In this document: positions 26,843 through 35,429 of the stretch, piece by piece
How the letters are laid out: each line of letters begins with the position of its first letter
How positions within the stretch are numbered: the stretch's first letter is position 1
Origin: Halorientalis litorea
GTDB lineage: Archaea > Halobacteriota > Halobacteria > Halobacteriales > Haloarculaceae
Assembly (NCBI RefSeq): GCF_023028225.1
Contig: NZ_CP095483.1
Coordinates: 92,913-156,912, forward strand
Length of the DNA: 64,000 nucleotides
Direction: 5' to 3'
Notes under the pieces: model-generated
What the model was told of the DNA's origin: nothing
What the model saw: only the letters and a program-made list of their open reading frames with translations
Database searches by the model: none
Position numbers and translations under genes: made by a program

Positions 26843-26850
26843 TATAACTA
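26843..26850 (+). promoter_or_regulatory. ATAACT-type TATA box of ATP-grasp gene
   Basis: TATAACTA is centred about 33 bases before ATG 26880. Confidence 0.5.
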
Positions 26851-26879
26851 ACCCGTCACTCCGGATTGCATCGTAGTAG

Positions 26880-28088
26880 ATGGGCTTCGAGACACACGCC
26901 ACTGGGGACGGTGTCGTCGTTCCGGCATTGGAGAGTGCCGCCAGCAGCGTCGCCGTCCTCCGTTCGCTCGGGCGTAAGGGCATCCCGACCATCGCCGTCT
27001 CCGAACACGAGCACCCACCGGGGTTCAGTTCGAAGTACGCCGACGAGACCTATCGGGTCCCGGACCCGGACGACGGCCTCACCGCGTACGGTGACGCGCT
27101 CCTCTCGCTCGCGCGCCGGGACGACGTAAGTGCTATCGTGCCCATGCGGGAGACTGACGTGTACGTCCTCGCGAAGCGTCGCGGGGAGTTCGGTGAACAC
27201 GTCAGCCCGCTGTGGCCGCCGCTGGAGACGCTCAGACGCGTACAGGACCGGGTCGAACTGTTCGACGCGGCGGAGACGGCAGGTGTTTCGACCCCGGAGA
27301 CGACGACGCTCGACGAGTTCGAGGATTGGGACCGACCGGTCATCGTCAAGCCGCGCTTCACGCTCCACGCGGCCGAGTATCACCGCGCCTTCGCGGAGAG
27401 CCACCGCCACGACAACTCCACCGACTACGTCGCACGCGGCGAGCGGCCCTCGATACAGTCGTACCGCGAGGAGATGGGGCACGTCCCGCTCGTCCAAGAG
27501 TACATTCCCGACTCCGACGAGTATGCCTTCTTCGCGCTGTACGACGAGGGGGACCCGGTCGCGACGTTCCAGCATCGCCAGCGGCGAGGGTACAAGTACA
27601 GCGGCGGACCGAGTTCCTTCCGGCAGTCCGTGGACATCCCCGAACTGGCCTCGTCGGGGCGGCGACTACTCGACGAACTCGACTGGCACGGGCTGGCGAT
27701 GGTCGAGTTCTTACGTGACCCGGAGACGGACGAGTTCAAACTGATGGAGATAAACCCGCGCTTCTGGACGTCGCTCCCGTTCACGATTCAAGCCGGCGTC
27801 GACTTTCCGTACTACTACTGGCTCCTCGCCACCGGCCGTGGCGACGAGATAGACGCCGACTTCGACGTGGGCGTCGCCGGACACCTGCTCCGTGGGGAAC
27901 TGCTCTATCTCCACAGCGTCCTCAGCGAGGAGTACCCGCTCGTAGAACGGCCGTCACTCGGTGAATCGGTCGCCGACATCGGGACATCCCTCGTCCGGCA
28001 CCCACGCTTCGACTACCTCTCCGTCGACGACCCACGGCCGTTCGTCCGGGATATGCGAAACACCGTCGGCGAAGTACTGGACGTCTGA
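26880..28088 (+). CDS. ATP-grasp domain carboxylate-amine/thiol ligase
   Basis: A 402-residue protein with a preATP-grasp domain (VVVPALESAASSVAVLRSLGRKGIPTIAV), the ATP-binding RPVIVKPRF near residue 155 and the metal-binding LMEINPRFW near 288-296. ATP-grasp enzymes of this type (carbamoyl-phosphate-synthase-like, D-aspartate ligase-like) activate a carboxylate as acyl phosphate for attack by an amine. In a glycan locus it may attach an amino acid or similar acyl group to a sugar. It converges on the PP-loop gene with only six bases between the stops. Substrate unknown. Confidence 0.82.
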   Translation: MGFETHATGDGVVVPALESAASSVAVLRSLGRKGIPTIAVSEHEHPPGFSSKYADETYRVPDPDDGLTAYGDALLSLARRDDVSAIVPMRETDVYVLAKRRGEFGEHVSPLWPPLETLRRVQDRVELFDAAETAGVSTPETTTLDEFEDWDRPVIVKPRFTLHAAEYHRAFAESHRHDNSTDYVARGERPSIQSYREEMGHVPLVQEYIPDSDEYAFFALYDEGDPVATFQHRQRRGYKYSGGPSSFRQSVDIPELASSGRRLLDELDWHGLAMVEFLRDPETDEFKLMEINPRFWTSLPFTIQAGVDFPYYYWLLATGRGDEIDADFDVGVAGHLLRGELLYLHSVLSEEYPLVERPSLGESVADIGTSLVRHPRFDYLSVDDPRPFVRDMRNTVGEVLDV

Positions 28089-28094
28089 CCTTCT

Positions 28095-29474
28095 TCACGC
28101 ACTGCCGCCCGAAAGCCTGTCCATCACACCGTCGTAGAGTCGGTACAGCGGCGCGTACAGGCGGTACGGTGTGTGCCGTGCGGCGAGGCGGACCGCGCGG
28201 TGTTTCAGTGGCGAGGTTGCCGCTTCGGTGAACTCGTCGAAGTCAGCGTCCCGGAGCCACTCGTAGAACGCACGCACTTCCGGCGGTTCGTCGCTGTCGT
28301 CGTCGGGGACCCGGGACCGTATCTCCCGCCAGTAGAACGGCTTGTCCTCTATCAGAATCCACTCGTTGTTCTCGAACCCGTCGACGACATCGCTGAGGAC
28401 GTCGTGTGAGTAGTCGTACCCGAACTCGTTGGGGTCCAGTCCCGCCAAGCGCAGTCCGAGCATCGTTCGGTAACACTTCTCACAGGCGTTGCAGTTGCCG
28501 CCGTTTTCGTCGTACAGGCAGGTCCGGATGGTGAAGTCGTCGTCGCCCGTCTCGTGGACGTACTCGGCGATTCGCTCGACTTTCGCCTGCCGGCAGAGGT
28601 CGTAGCCGTCGTGGGCAACCCGCGTCCCGGACCAGTTGATCTCGTCGTCGATAGTCGGGTGTGAGCCCCACGGGATGCCCTCGTATTTTTCGGTGTGGGA
28701 AGAGGCGATACGGAGCATCCCAATCCCCGTGGCGTACGCGAGCGGTGCACAGAGGCTCAACAGCCCCAGTCCGTGCCCGACGTGGCTGTACCAACTCCCG
28801 CCGTGGTACTGCCGGTAGTGGGCGTCGAGCATCGGTACGTTCAGGAACGACAGCATGTTCGAGCGAACTGTCCGGTGAGTGAGTCCACGCTGTGCCGCGA
28901 ACTCCTCGAAGTACGATTGCGTCTCGTCCCACCGCTGGGCATTGTCGTCGTCGATGACCCACCCGTGAATACTAATCAGCGTCGGGTTCTCCTCGCGGTG
29001 CCGAACGTACGTCGTGAGAGAGTCGACACCACCGCTGAACAGTTGTGCCGTCTCTCCGAACGGGCGATCAGGTCGCTCGTCGACGACTTCTGTCGGTCGC
29101 ACCTCACCCTCCGTCGTCACGAATTCGGGGTACATCTCGTGGAGTGCGGCCCTGACAGTGGGGAGTGAGTCCGCGAACTCGCGGTCGATGGCTCCTACTG
29201 TCACGTCGGTGCCGGTTGCCCATGCGACGGGACAGACGTGGCCCACCACCGGTATCGTCAGGACGTGTTCGGGAACGGTCGAAACGTCGACATCGTAACT
29301 GACAGAAAATGTGTCGTCGCGGAAGAACCGCTGTAGTCGGCCGGGAACGTCGACTGTACAGACGACATCGCTGCCATCGACCTGGACGTCGGCGACGGTG
29401 ATAGCGGTGGCGTCCGCTCGGACCGGCGTCGACGGGACCGTCCGGTCCCGTTCGACCGCTCGGTGTTGACTCAT
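28095..29474 (-). CDS. QueC-like PP-loop ATPase with zinc-type cysteine cluster
   Basis: A 459-residue protein. An N-terminal ~135-residue domain of unknown fold precedes a PP-loop domain with SGGVDS at residues 147-152. C319, C328, C331 and C334 (NCNACEKC) form a zinc-like cluster resembling the one in QueC, the 7-cyano-7-deazaguanine synthase. PP-loop enzymes adenylate a carbonyl or carboxylate and replace it with nitrogen or sulfur. The long N-terminal domain and location in a glycan locus argue against a queuosine/archaeosine role. ATG 29474 is placed ~32 bases from a TATA-like CATAACTT. I know of no characterised member. Confidence 0.75.
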   Translation of the reverse strand: MSQHRAVERDRTVPSTPVRADATAITVADVQVDGSDVVCTVDVPGRLQRFFRDDTFSVSYDVDVSTVPEHVLTIPVVGHVCPVAWATGTDVTVGAIDREFADSLPTVRAALHEMYPEFVTTEGEVRPTEVVDERPDRPFGETAQLFSGGVDSLTTYVRHREENPTLISIHGWVIDDDNAQRWDETQSYFEEFAAQRGLTHRTVRSNMLSFLNVPMLDAHYRQYHGGSWYSHVGHGLGLLSLCAPLAYATGIGMLRIASSHTEKYEGIPWGSHPTIDDEINWSGTRVAHDGYDLCRQAKVERIAEYVHETGDDDFTIRTCLYDENGGNCNACEKCYRTMLGLRLAGLDPNEFGYDYSHDVLSDVVDGFENNEWILIEDKPFYWREIRSRVPDDDSDEPPEVRAFYEWLRDADFDEFTEAATSPLKHRAVRLAARHTPYRLYAPLYRLYDGVMDRLSGGSA

Positions 29475-29502
29475 GTACCGCTTGTCTGTCCGGTTCGGAC
29501 CA

Positions 29503-29510
29503 AAGTTATG
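29503..29510 (-). promoter_or_regulatory. ATAACT-type TATA box of PP-loop gene
   Basis: Minus-strand CATAACTT, centred 32 bases before ATG 29474. Confidence 0.5.
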
Positions 29511-29658
29511 TACTGCTTCAATGCAGGAAGCAACCGACCGAACGCGGCGGCATGGGCAAGTTTGAATATGAGGTTCAGTTCGGTCGTGTCGCCAGCATTG
29601 GAATGTGTGTCGGTAACACGGCGCAAAATTCTTTCGGGATGTACCACAGTAGCCGCGG

Positions 29659-29666
29659 TATAACTT
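29659..29666 (+). promoter_or_regulatory. ATAACT-type TATA box of small RHH-like gene
   Basis: TATAACTT, centred 31 bases before ATG 29693. Confidence 0.5.
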
Positions 29667-29692
29667 TGCCTGTGGCCCGACCCTCGACAACG

Positions 29693-29962
29693 ATGTCAGA
29701 CCTGCAGTCCGATGGCCCGACGGGCGAACCCAGTCGAGACACTGAAGACCGGCAAGCGGTCGAACTCCCGTCACGTGTCGTGGCCCGTGTGGACGAGCGG
29801 GTACGCGTGACCGACTTCGAGTCGTCGGCCGACTACGTGACTTTCGTACTCCGTGAGACGCTCGCGCGAGTGGAAAGCGAGGCTGACGACGAGACAGCGA
29901 CCGATGGCGTCAGCGAGGCCGACGTACAGTCACGGCTAGAGTCACTCGGGTATCTCGAATGA
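29693..29962 (+). CDS. Small ribbon-helix-helix-like protein
   Basis: An 89-residue acidic protein. Its core (AVELPSRVVARVDERVRVTDFESSADYVTFVLRETLARVE) reads as one beta-strand and two helices, like CopG/ribbon-helix-helix repressors. A low-complexity linker then leads to a C-terminal motif, VQSRLESLGYLE. Haloarchaeal proteins ending in RLxxLGY often lie beside sulfatase-superfamily genes. It could be a local transcription regulator or an adaptor. It has its own promoter and ends one base before the stop of the convergent epimerase gene. Confidence 0.7.
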   Translation: MSDLQSDGPTGEPSRDTEDRQAVELPSRVVARVDERVRVTDFESSADYVTFVLRETLARVESEADDETATDGVSEADVQSRLESLGYLE

Positions 29963-29963
29963 G

Positions 29964-30932
29964 TCAGTCGTTCGTGTCCCGGTACCACGCCATGGCCGCC
30001 GGAACGTGGTCGGTGAGCGGGCGGTAGTCGTAGCCGAGTTCACACGCCGCCTTCTCCGAGGAGTAGAACAGTTCCGTCGTGGCGAGTCGAGCCATATCGG
30101 CTGTAAAGGGGAAGAAACGGACGCCGAGGTACTCGTCGCTCGCCTCGGCGACGTGGCCCAGTGTATGGACTACTGGGGCAGGGACTTCGAGGAGTGGGCT
30201 CGAACCGTCCACCGTCTCGGCGATGCGGTCGAGTGCTGCCGGGAAAGTGAGGTTCTGCCCGCCGAGGATGTAGTGTTCTCCGGGGTCGCCACGTTCGAGC
30301 GCGGCCAGCATCCCTCTAGCCACGTCCGTGACGCCCACGAAACTGACGCCGCCGGGGAGCGACGCGAACAGTTTCGGGTCGGTCACCGTCCGCAACAGTC
30401 GCCCGGTGAACTCGGTGTCACCCGGCCCGAACACCGACGTGGGGTGAACTGTCACCACGTCCAACCCGTCGTCGTAGTACTCCTGTACGAGTCCTTCGGC
30501 AGACAGCTTCGCCTCTTGATACGGTCCGATTGGCGGTGCGAGGTCCGTCTCGTCGGCCACCCCCTCGCTCCGGCGTGTGCCGGCGGTACTGGCGAAGAGA
30601 ACGCGCGCTACACCGGCATCGTCCGCTGCCGCCAACACGTTACGCGTCCCGGCGACGTTCACCTCGCGGACTCGTTCGGGCGGCCCTGACGCCAAACCGA
30701 TACCTGCCAAGTGAACGACCGACCGACAGCCGGAGACGGCGTCGCGGACCGTCGCCGCGTCGAGTACGTCGGCAGTCACCCACTTCACGTCGGTGTCGGA
30801 GAGAGCGGATGTATCCGAGGTCGGCCGCCGAGTCGCACGAACGTCCCACCCCCTCTCGTCGAGTTCGCGGACGAGGTGTGTCCCGATGAACCCCGTCGCA
30901 CCCGTCACCAACACCGGCTGCATCCCGGTCAT
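29964..30932 (-). CDS. NAD-dependent epimerase/dehydratase (extended SDR)
   Basis: A 322-residue enzyme with Rossmann motif VTGATGFIGTHLV (TGxxGxxG, residues ~9-21). The catalytic region STAGTRR... followed by PYQEAKLSAEG contains Y-x3-K. It probably interconverts a nucleotide sugar for the glycan. ATG 30932 overlaps the preceding DUF362 stop by four bases; ATG 30923 is also possible. It is the last gene of a three-gene coupled operon (Gfo/Idh, DUF362, this). Confidence 0.87.
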   Translation of the reverse strand: MTGMQPVLVTGATGFIGTHLVRELDERGWDVRATRRPTSDTSALSDTDVKWVTADVLDAATVRDAVSGCRSVVHLAGIGLASGPPERVREVNVAGTRNVLAAADDAGVARVLFASTAGTRRSEGVADETDLAPPIGPYQEAKLSAEGLVQEYYDDGLDVVTVHPTSVFGPGDTEFTGRLLRTVTDPKLFASLPGGVSFVGVTDVARGMLAALERGDPGEHYILGGQNLTFPAALDRIAETVDGSSPLLEVPAPVVHTLGHVAEASDEYLGVRFFPFTADMARLATTELFYSSEKAACELGYDYRPLTDHVPAAMAWYRDTND

Positions 30933-31786
30933 CGCTCCCCCCTGAGGTGTGGCGGGTAGATGTCGCCGCTGACCGCCGTGTAGAGGCGGTACCCTGCTCG
31001 AACGAGGGGGCTCGGGCCGTCAGGGTTTGGGGGTTCGCCGTCGGGGAGTTTCTGTCGGAGAGTGTCGAGGTCGATGCCGCGGACCGACGGCATTTCAGTA
31101 CCTTCGAGGGAATTGCCGGAGGATACCTCGTCGGGGTCGACAGACAAGAGCGAGGTGAGAATCCGGTCGATGGCCTCGACATCGGGGCCAGCGAGGAGTG
31201 CCGACGCGCGGTAGGGGTCACCGGTGAAGGTGTACGTCGCATCGACCACTGCGGCGACCGGGTCGACTGTTCGAGCGACGGTCCGAACGTCCCCAGTCCG
31301 GGACGGGTCGCCCCCAGCGGCACGGGTGAGTGTCGTCAGCGCGCCAGCGATGCCCGTCTCGTGGTCCACGCGGCCACTCGGGACGACGACGACGGGCGCG
31401 TCAAGGAGCGCGTCGGGGACTCGGGCGGCACCGAGCGTGCCGGGGCTGTCGGCGTGGACACCATCGAGCGATACGTCCGGGGTTGCGACGGTACGCCGGT
31501 CGTACCCGAGCATCCGACCGACACGGGCCGGGTCCACCTCCCCGCCATCGGCGAGACACACCGTCACGTCCCCACCGTCCGCGTGTTCGGACAGCACCGT
31601 CGCTAGTGCCGAAACCACCACGGGATTCGTGACCATGCCCGTCGTCGGGTGGTACGGGTAGTGGGCATCGGCCACGATGGTCACGCCCTCGGTGCCGTCG
31701 ATACCGACGCGCTCGACGAGCGTGTCGGCGGCACTGCGACAGGTGGCCTCTTCGAGGTCCGAGAGTCGGAGTCCGTGGACCGTCAT
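30929..31786 (-). CDS. DUF362 domain protein
   Basis: A 285-residue protein with the DUF362 core: TIVADAHYPYHPTTGMVTNPVVVSALATVL, VCLADGG and VVVVPSGRVDHETGIAGALTTLTR. No ferredoxin-type cysteine cluster is present, unlike many DUF362 proteins. The function of the domain is not established. ATGA overlaps on both sides (31783-31786 and 30929-30932) make it the middle of a coupled operon between a sugar dehydrogenase and a sugar epimerase, so a role in the same pathway is likely. Confidence 0.8.
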   Translation of the reverse strand: MTVHGLRLSDLEEATCRSAADTLVERVGIDGTEGVTIVADAHYPYHPTTGMVTNPVVVSALATVLSEHADGGDVTVCLADGGEVDPARVGRMLGYDRRTVATPDVSLDGVHADSPGTLGAARVPDALLDAPVVVVPSGRVDHETGIAGALTTLTRAAGGDPSRTGDVRTVARTVDPVAAVVDATYTFTGDPYRASALLAGPDVEAIDRILTSLLSVDPDEVSSGNSLEGTEMPSVRGIDLDTLRQKLPDGEPPNPDGPSPLVRAGYRLYTAVSGDIYPPHLRGER

Positions 31787-32856
31787 GCAACCTCCAGCGG
31801 AACAGCGTCCGTCTCCGCCGCGTCGTAGGCTGCGGCGACGAGTTCGAGCGTCCGGCGGCCCTCGTCTCCGCTCACCGGCGGTTCCTCTCCGGCGTCGACG
31901 GCCTCTATGAACGCCTGCAGTGCCCGGTAGTGTGCTTGCAGGTAGTACGTCGGTGCGTAGTAGTCCGGTCGCTCCCCGAGTATCCGCTTGGCAACGTTCC
32001 GAAGCCCGCTCCGCGCCGCGTTCGCGTAGAAGTTCGACGGCGCGAATTCGTCGTAGTCCAGCGTGCCGGTCACGCCCTCCAACCGGAGGGACATGTTGAA
32101 CTCGTCCAAATCTTCCCACTGGTAGGCCCCACAGTGGAGCGTGACGTGGGTCCCGGTCGACTCGGAGCGGCACAGGACCGTCGCGGTGTCCTCGACGTCG
32201 AGTGCGAGTTGGCTATCAGTCTCGGCCGCGACGACGCGCACGTCCCCGAACAGCCAGTCCACCACGTCGAACAGGTGGATGCCGAGTTCGACGAGGACGC
32301 CACCGCCGGCCGCGTTCGGGTCGAGATGCCAGTCGGGGAAGTCCCGTGTTGCTGGCGGCCGCTGAAACGGGCCGTAGTTGACACGGGAGACGGCCCCGAA
32401 CGGGACGTGGCCGACGCGTCCCTCGCGGTAGGCCTCCTTGACAGCCTCGACGCCGGGCAGGTACCGAAGCGTGTGGTCGACGCCGACGTAGATGCCAGCA
32501 CGCTCCGCAGTATCGAGCATCTGGTCTACCTCCGAGACGGACCGGCCGAGTGGCTTCTCGACGAAGGCGTCGCACCCCTGCTCGGCCGCCGCCGCGACGG
32601 CGTCGGCGTGGAGGAACGGCGGGAGTGCGACGACGACGGCGTCGAGTGACTCCGCGGCGAGCAACCGGTCGTAGTCCTCGTACACGGACTCGACACCCCG
32701 GCGTCGCGCGTACTGCCGGTTCGCCGCGACGGTGTCGGCGGCCGCGACGACGCTGACCCCGCGCATCGCTCGGGCGGATTCGAGGTGAACTTTCCCGATG
32801 TTTCCGACACCGAGGATACCCACCGAACAGTCACTCGCGGTTCGGCGGCCGAACAT
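31783..32856 (-). CDS. Gfo/Idh/MocA family oxidoreductase
   Basis: A 357-residue NAD(P)-dependent sugar dehydrogenase. It has Rossmann VGILGVGNIGKVHLESA near the N-terminus, the EKP motif in DAFVEKPLGRSV (~residue 101) and the substrate-domain motif GGGVLVELGIHLFDVVDWLFG (~187-207). It is a second, divergent copy relative to the gene at 24262. ATG 32856 was chosen over GTG 32859. It heads the three-gene operon. Confidence 0.9.
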   Translation of the reverse strand: MFGRRTASDCSVGILGVGNIGKVHLESARAMRGVSVVAAADTVAANRQYARRRGVESVYEDYDRLLAAESLDAVVVALPPFLHADAVAAAAEQGCDAFVEKPLGRSVSEVDQMLDTAERAGIYVGVDHTLRYLPGVEAVKEAYREGRVGHVPFGAVSRVNYGPFQRPPATRDFPDWHLDPNAAGGGVLVELGIHLFDVVDWLFGDVRVVAAETDSQLALDVEDTATVLCRSESTGTHVTLHCGAYQWEDLDEFNMSLRLEGVTGTLDYDEFAPSNFYANAARSGLRNVAKRILGERPDYYAPTYYLQAHYRALQAFIEAVDAGEEPPVSGDEGRRTLELVAAAYDAAETDAVPLEVA

Positions 32857-32880
32857 CACGGCGGTTCACCCCACTGTCCG

Positions 32881-32897
32881 CCCCGTCGGCGACGGGG
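32881..32897. repeat. GC-rich perfect inverted repeat upstream of Gfo/Idh operon
   Basis: CCCCGTCGGCGACGGGG has 8-base arms around one base. It lies 25 bases before the operon start, where a TATA box would be expected, so it could be an operator or an mRNA leader hairpin. Confidence 0.4.
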
Positions 32898-33054
32898 TAG
32901 CGTCCGAGTTACACTTTCCGGGCGACGCGTTGGCTGGTCGACGAACGGGTACGACTCCATCTCGTCGATGAATCAGCGTGAAACAGTCTTTGTAATGGCG
33001 ACCCTACGGCCCGACACCGCGGGGGTAACCGGCCATCCACGTCGAACAGACCGG

Positions 33055-34074
33055 TCAGGCCGGTGTGTCAGACACGTCTATCCACACGTGGACGTACCGG
33101 TAGGCGTTCGCTTGGTTCGGGTTGTTCGGCGGGTCACCACGGTAGAGGAGGTAAGTGATTCGCAGGTCGTCACCGGTCGTCCGTGGCGTCACGGACATGT
33201 TCGCGTGCCACGACTCGTTCGACGCGAGAGTGTCCGACCGTCGGAGGAACTCCCGCTCTTGTGTGACATCGACCCTCCCGTCGGTGCGGTCGACGCGCTG
33301 TATCTCCCCGACGAGCGTGTACCCGACGGTTCGGTCCTCGTGGTTCTCGACGGCGACGACGTACGACTGGGGTTCACCGATAGTGAGGTTCGACTCGGGG
33401 TTCGCGGTGGTGAGGTTCCCGGTCGCGTCCTCGGTCAACAGCGCGACGTTCGTGAACGTCTCGCCGTCGGACGGCGCGACAATGCCCACACCGACGGCAC
33501 TCGTGGCGACGAGTGCCGCGACGACGAGGACGACAGTCAGCACGGCGTCGAGCCGTGATTCGAAGGAGAGGGTCGCAGAAAGTCGTGTCCCCCAGTCGAG
33601 CAGTGACCCGGTGAACCGCTCGGATTCCGGGACGCGAAGCCGGCGAATCAGCGCGAAAACGACCACCACAAACAGGAAGACGCTCAGCGCGGCGACGACA
33701 GTCGTCGAACCGAAGCCGACGCCGAGCAGTTCGAGCGTGAGGGCAAACGGTGGCAAGAGCGCGACACTCACGCCGAACGAGAGCGTCGCTCGCTCGAACG
33801 CACTCAGCGCGCCTCGGCCCACCTCTGCAAACGACCGCTCGCCGGGGATGGTTCTGTACTGTCGCGGGAACAAGGCGGCGAGCAGTCCGTAGCCCGGGAC
33901 GAACGCGAGTAAGGGAAGCCCGAGGAGCACTCCAAGCGGCCCGCCGAATCCACCGTCGATGAGGACGGCGTCCATCACGGCGGCGTACCCGACGATGAGG
34001 AGGAGGTCCGAGTGATGCCGAACGTGGCTGAGGAGGACCCGCGCCATTCCCGACTCGGATTCCTTGTAGCTCAT
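33055..34074 (-). CDS. DUF1616 family membrane protein
   Basis: A 339-residue protein with hydrophobic helices at about residues 20-80 (including GVLLGLPLLAFVPGYGLLAALFP, a DUF1616 hallmark), 105-155 and 190-212. A C-terminal extracytoplasmic beta domain follows (ESNLTIGEPQSYVVAVENHEDRTVGYTL). DUF1616 genes recur in haloarchaeal surface-glycan loci, with unknown function. ATG 34074 is preferred because the upstream open frame lacks halophilic codon composition. The nearest TATA-like element is about 90 bases upstream. Confidence 0.82.
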   Translation of the reverse strand: MSYKESESGMARVLLSHVRHHSDLLLIVGYAAVMDAVLIDGGFGGPLGVLLGLPLLAFVPGYGLLAALFPRQYRTIPGERSFAEVGRGALSAFERATLSFGVSVALLPPFALTLELLGVGFGSTTVVAALSVFLFVVVVFALIRRLRVPESERFTGSLLDWGTRLSATLSFESRLDAVLTVVLVVAALVATSAVGVGIVAPSDGETFTNVALLTEDATGNLTTANPESNLTIGEPQSYVVAVENHEDRTVGYTLVGEIQRVDRTDGRVDVTQEREFLRRSDTLASNESWHANMSVTPRTTGDDLRITYLLYRGDPPNNPNQANAYRYVHVWIDVSDTPA

Positions 34075-34159
34075 CGTTTCGGGCGTCTCTCCGTGGGACT
34101 GGTTTTCCGCGTCCTCTCTGTGCGTCGTATCATGTCCACAGGCCCGCGGAGAAGCCGGA

Positions 34160-34167
34160 TTGTTATA
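34160..34167 (-). promoter_or_regulatory. ATAACAA-type element upstream of DUF1616 gene
   Basis: Minus-strand TATAACAA, about 90 bases before ATG 34074; if used, the mRNA has a ~60-base leader. Confidence 0.4.
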
Positions 34168-34547
34168 TCGCACATAATATGAGAGTACGTGCGAGCGAGA
34201 ACGGCTCACGGAGGCGTGGCGACGAGATTCCTGACCCGGAGACGGTGCTCGGGGGCGACCGGTCGGTCGATGCAGGCATGCGGCACGGCCCGCACTCCCG
34301 ACGGCCCGGAACCGCCGGTTCGGACCAGTAGGAGGCTTTTACCGAGACAGCCAGCTCTTTCGGCCGGCGGCAGGTACCGGTAGTACGGTTCTACCGCGAG
34401 AGAGTACAAGTAAATTTTATATAACACATTAGTGAATGGTATTGCATCTGAACGATGCCTTTCTCGTCATTGTTTTTAAATCCGAGTTCTAGATAGTAAG
34501 ATATTCTACTAAAACTGAGTTGTTTAGCTGCGGTCTCTGCGCCAGGC

Positions 34548-34569
34548 ATTACACGTATATGTATGTAAT
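34548..34569. repeat. 22-base dyad element, copy 1
   Basis: ATTACA, a 10-base spacer containing GTATAT, then TGTAAT. It is 123 bases before the short-chain dehydrogenase gene and matches 61593-61614 at 17 of 22 positions. Confidence 0.45.
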
Positions 34570-34691
34570 TTACCTTTGGGCGGCTGTCCTACGATACTGA
34601 ACAGCCGCGTGGGTCGTCGTGTGGACCGTCGGCTACGTAGCGAACGAGTCTGCGGGAAACGCTTTTGCCCGTCTCGGTAGTCCCGTGCCGT

Positions 34692-35429
34692 ATGCAGTCT
34701 ATCGACGGCAACACGGTAGTCATCACGGGCGCGAGTGCCGGTATCGGGCGCGCGACGGCACACGCTGTCGCGACAGCGGGCGCGAACGTCGTCCTCGCGG
34801 CCCGCCGACTCGACCGACTCGAAGACATCGCAACGACACTCGAACGGGAACACGACATCACGGCGACGCCGGTGTCAACCGACGTGACCGAGCGGAAGCA
34901 AGTCGACGAACTCGTCGAAGCCGCCGTCGACGAACACGGAGCACTCGACGCACTCGTCAACAACGCGGGACTGGTGTTCGAAGGCGAGGTGGAGACGATG
35001 GACGACGAGGACTATCACACGATGATGGACGTCAACACCGACGGGATGTTCTACGCGTCCCGTGCGGCACTCCCCCACCTCAAGAAGACGGACGGCACGG
35101 TGGTGTTCGTCGCGAGTTTCGCCGGTCAGTACCCCCGCAGTTCGAACCCCGTCTACGCCGCGACGAAGTGGTGGACGCGCGGGTTCGCACACAGTCTACA
35201 GGGACAGGTGGGCGGCGACGGGGTAGCCGTCTCTGTCGTCAACCCCTCGGAAGTCCGGACGGAGTTCGGGTCCGGCCGGGGTGAGCAGTCCAAAGACAGG
35301 TACGACGAAGGAGCGGTGACCGACCCCGAGGCGATCGGTGCGGCCATCCGGTTCATGCTCCGGCAGGAAGATGTCGACACGGTGAGTGAGATGAACCTCT
35401 ACCGGCGTGATAAGTTCGAGACGTTCTGA
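34692..35429 (+). CDS. Short-chain dehydrogenase/reductase
   Basis: A 245-residue classical SDR. It has TGASAGIG at residues 12-19, NNAG at 90-93, catalytic S142 and Y155-x3-K159. It oxidises or reduces a hydroxy/keto substrate with NAD(P). No operon partner is close. It is the first gene after the AT-rich boundary region, so it may belong to neither locus. ATG 34692 places the glycine motif at the usual distance. Confidence 0.9.
   Translation: MQSIDGNTVVITGASAGIGRATAHAVATAGANVVLAARRLDRLEDIATTLEREHDITATPVSTDVTERKQVDELVEAAVDEHGALDALVNNAGLVFEGEVETMDDEDYHTMMDVNTDGMFYASRAALPHLKKTDGTVVFVASFAGQYPRSSNPVYAATKWWTRGFAHSLQGQVGGDGVAVSVVNPSEVRTEFGSGRGEQSKDRYDEGAVTDPEAIGAAIRFMLRQEDVDTVSEMNLYRRDKFETF

Larger units (their letters stand above)
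34075..34691 (+). other. AT-rich boundary region between glycan and catabolic loci
   Basis: These 617 bases carry no gene. The part from 34405 to 34575 is conspicuously AT-rich for this genome. It includes TATATAACACATTAG, TTTTTAAAT and a 22-base dyad (34548-34569) that has a near-copy at 61593. The minus-strand TATAACAA (34160-34167) belongs to the DUF1616 gene. I see no tRNA or transposase remnant. Confidence 0.6.

Noticed and set aside
34405..34575. Integrase attachment site or tRNA remnant in the AT-rich gap
   Set aside because: No tRNA 3' end, integrase gene or flanking direct repeat could be found in the window.
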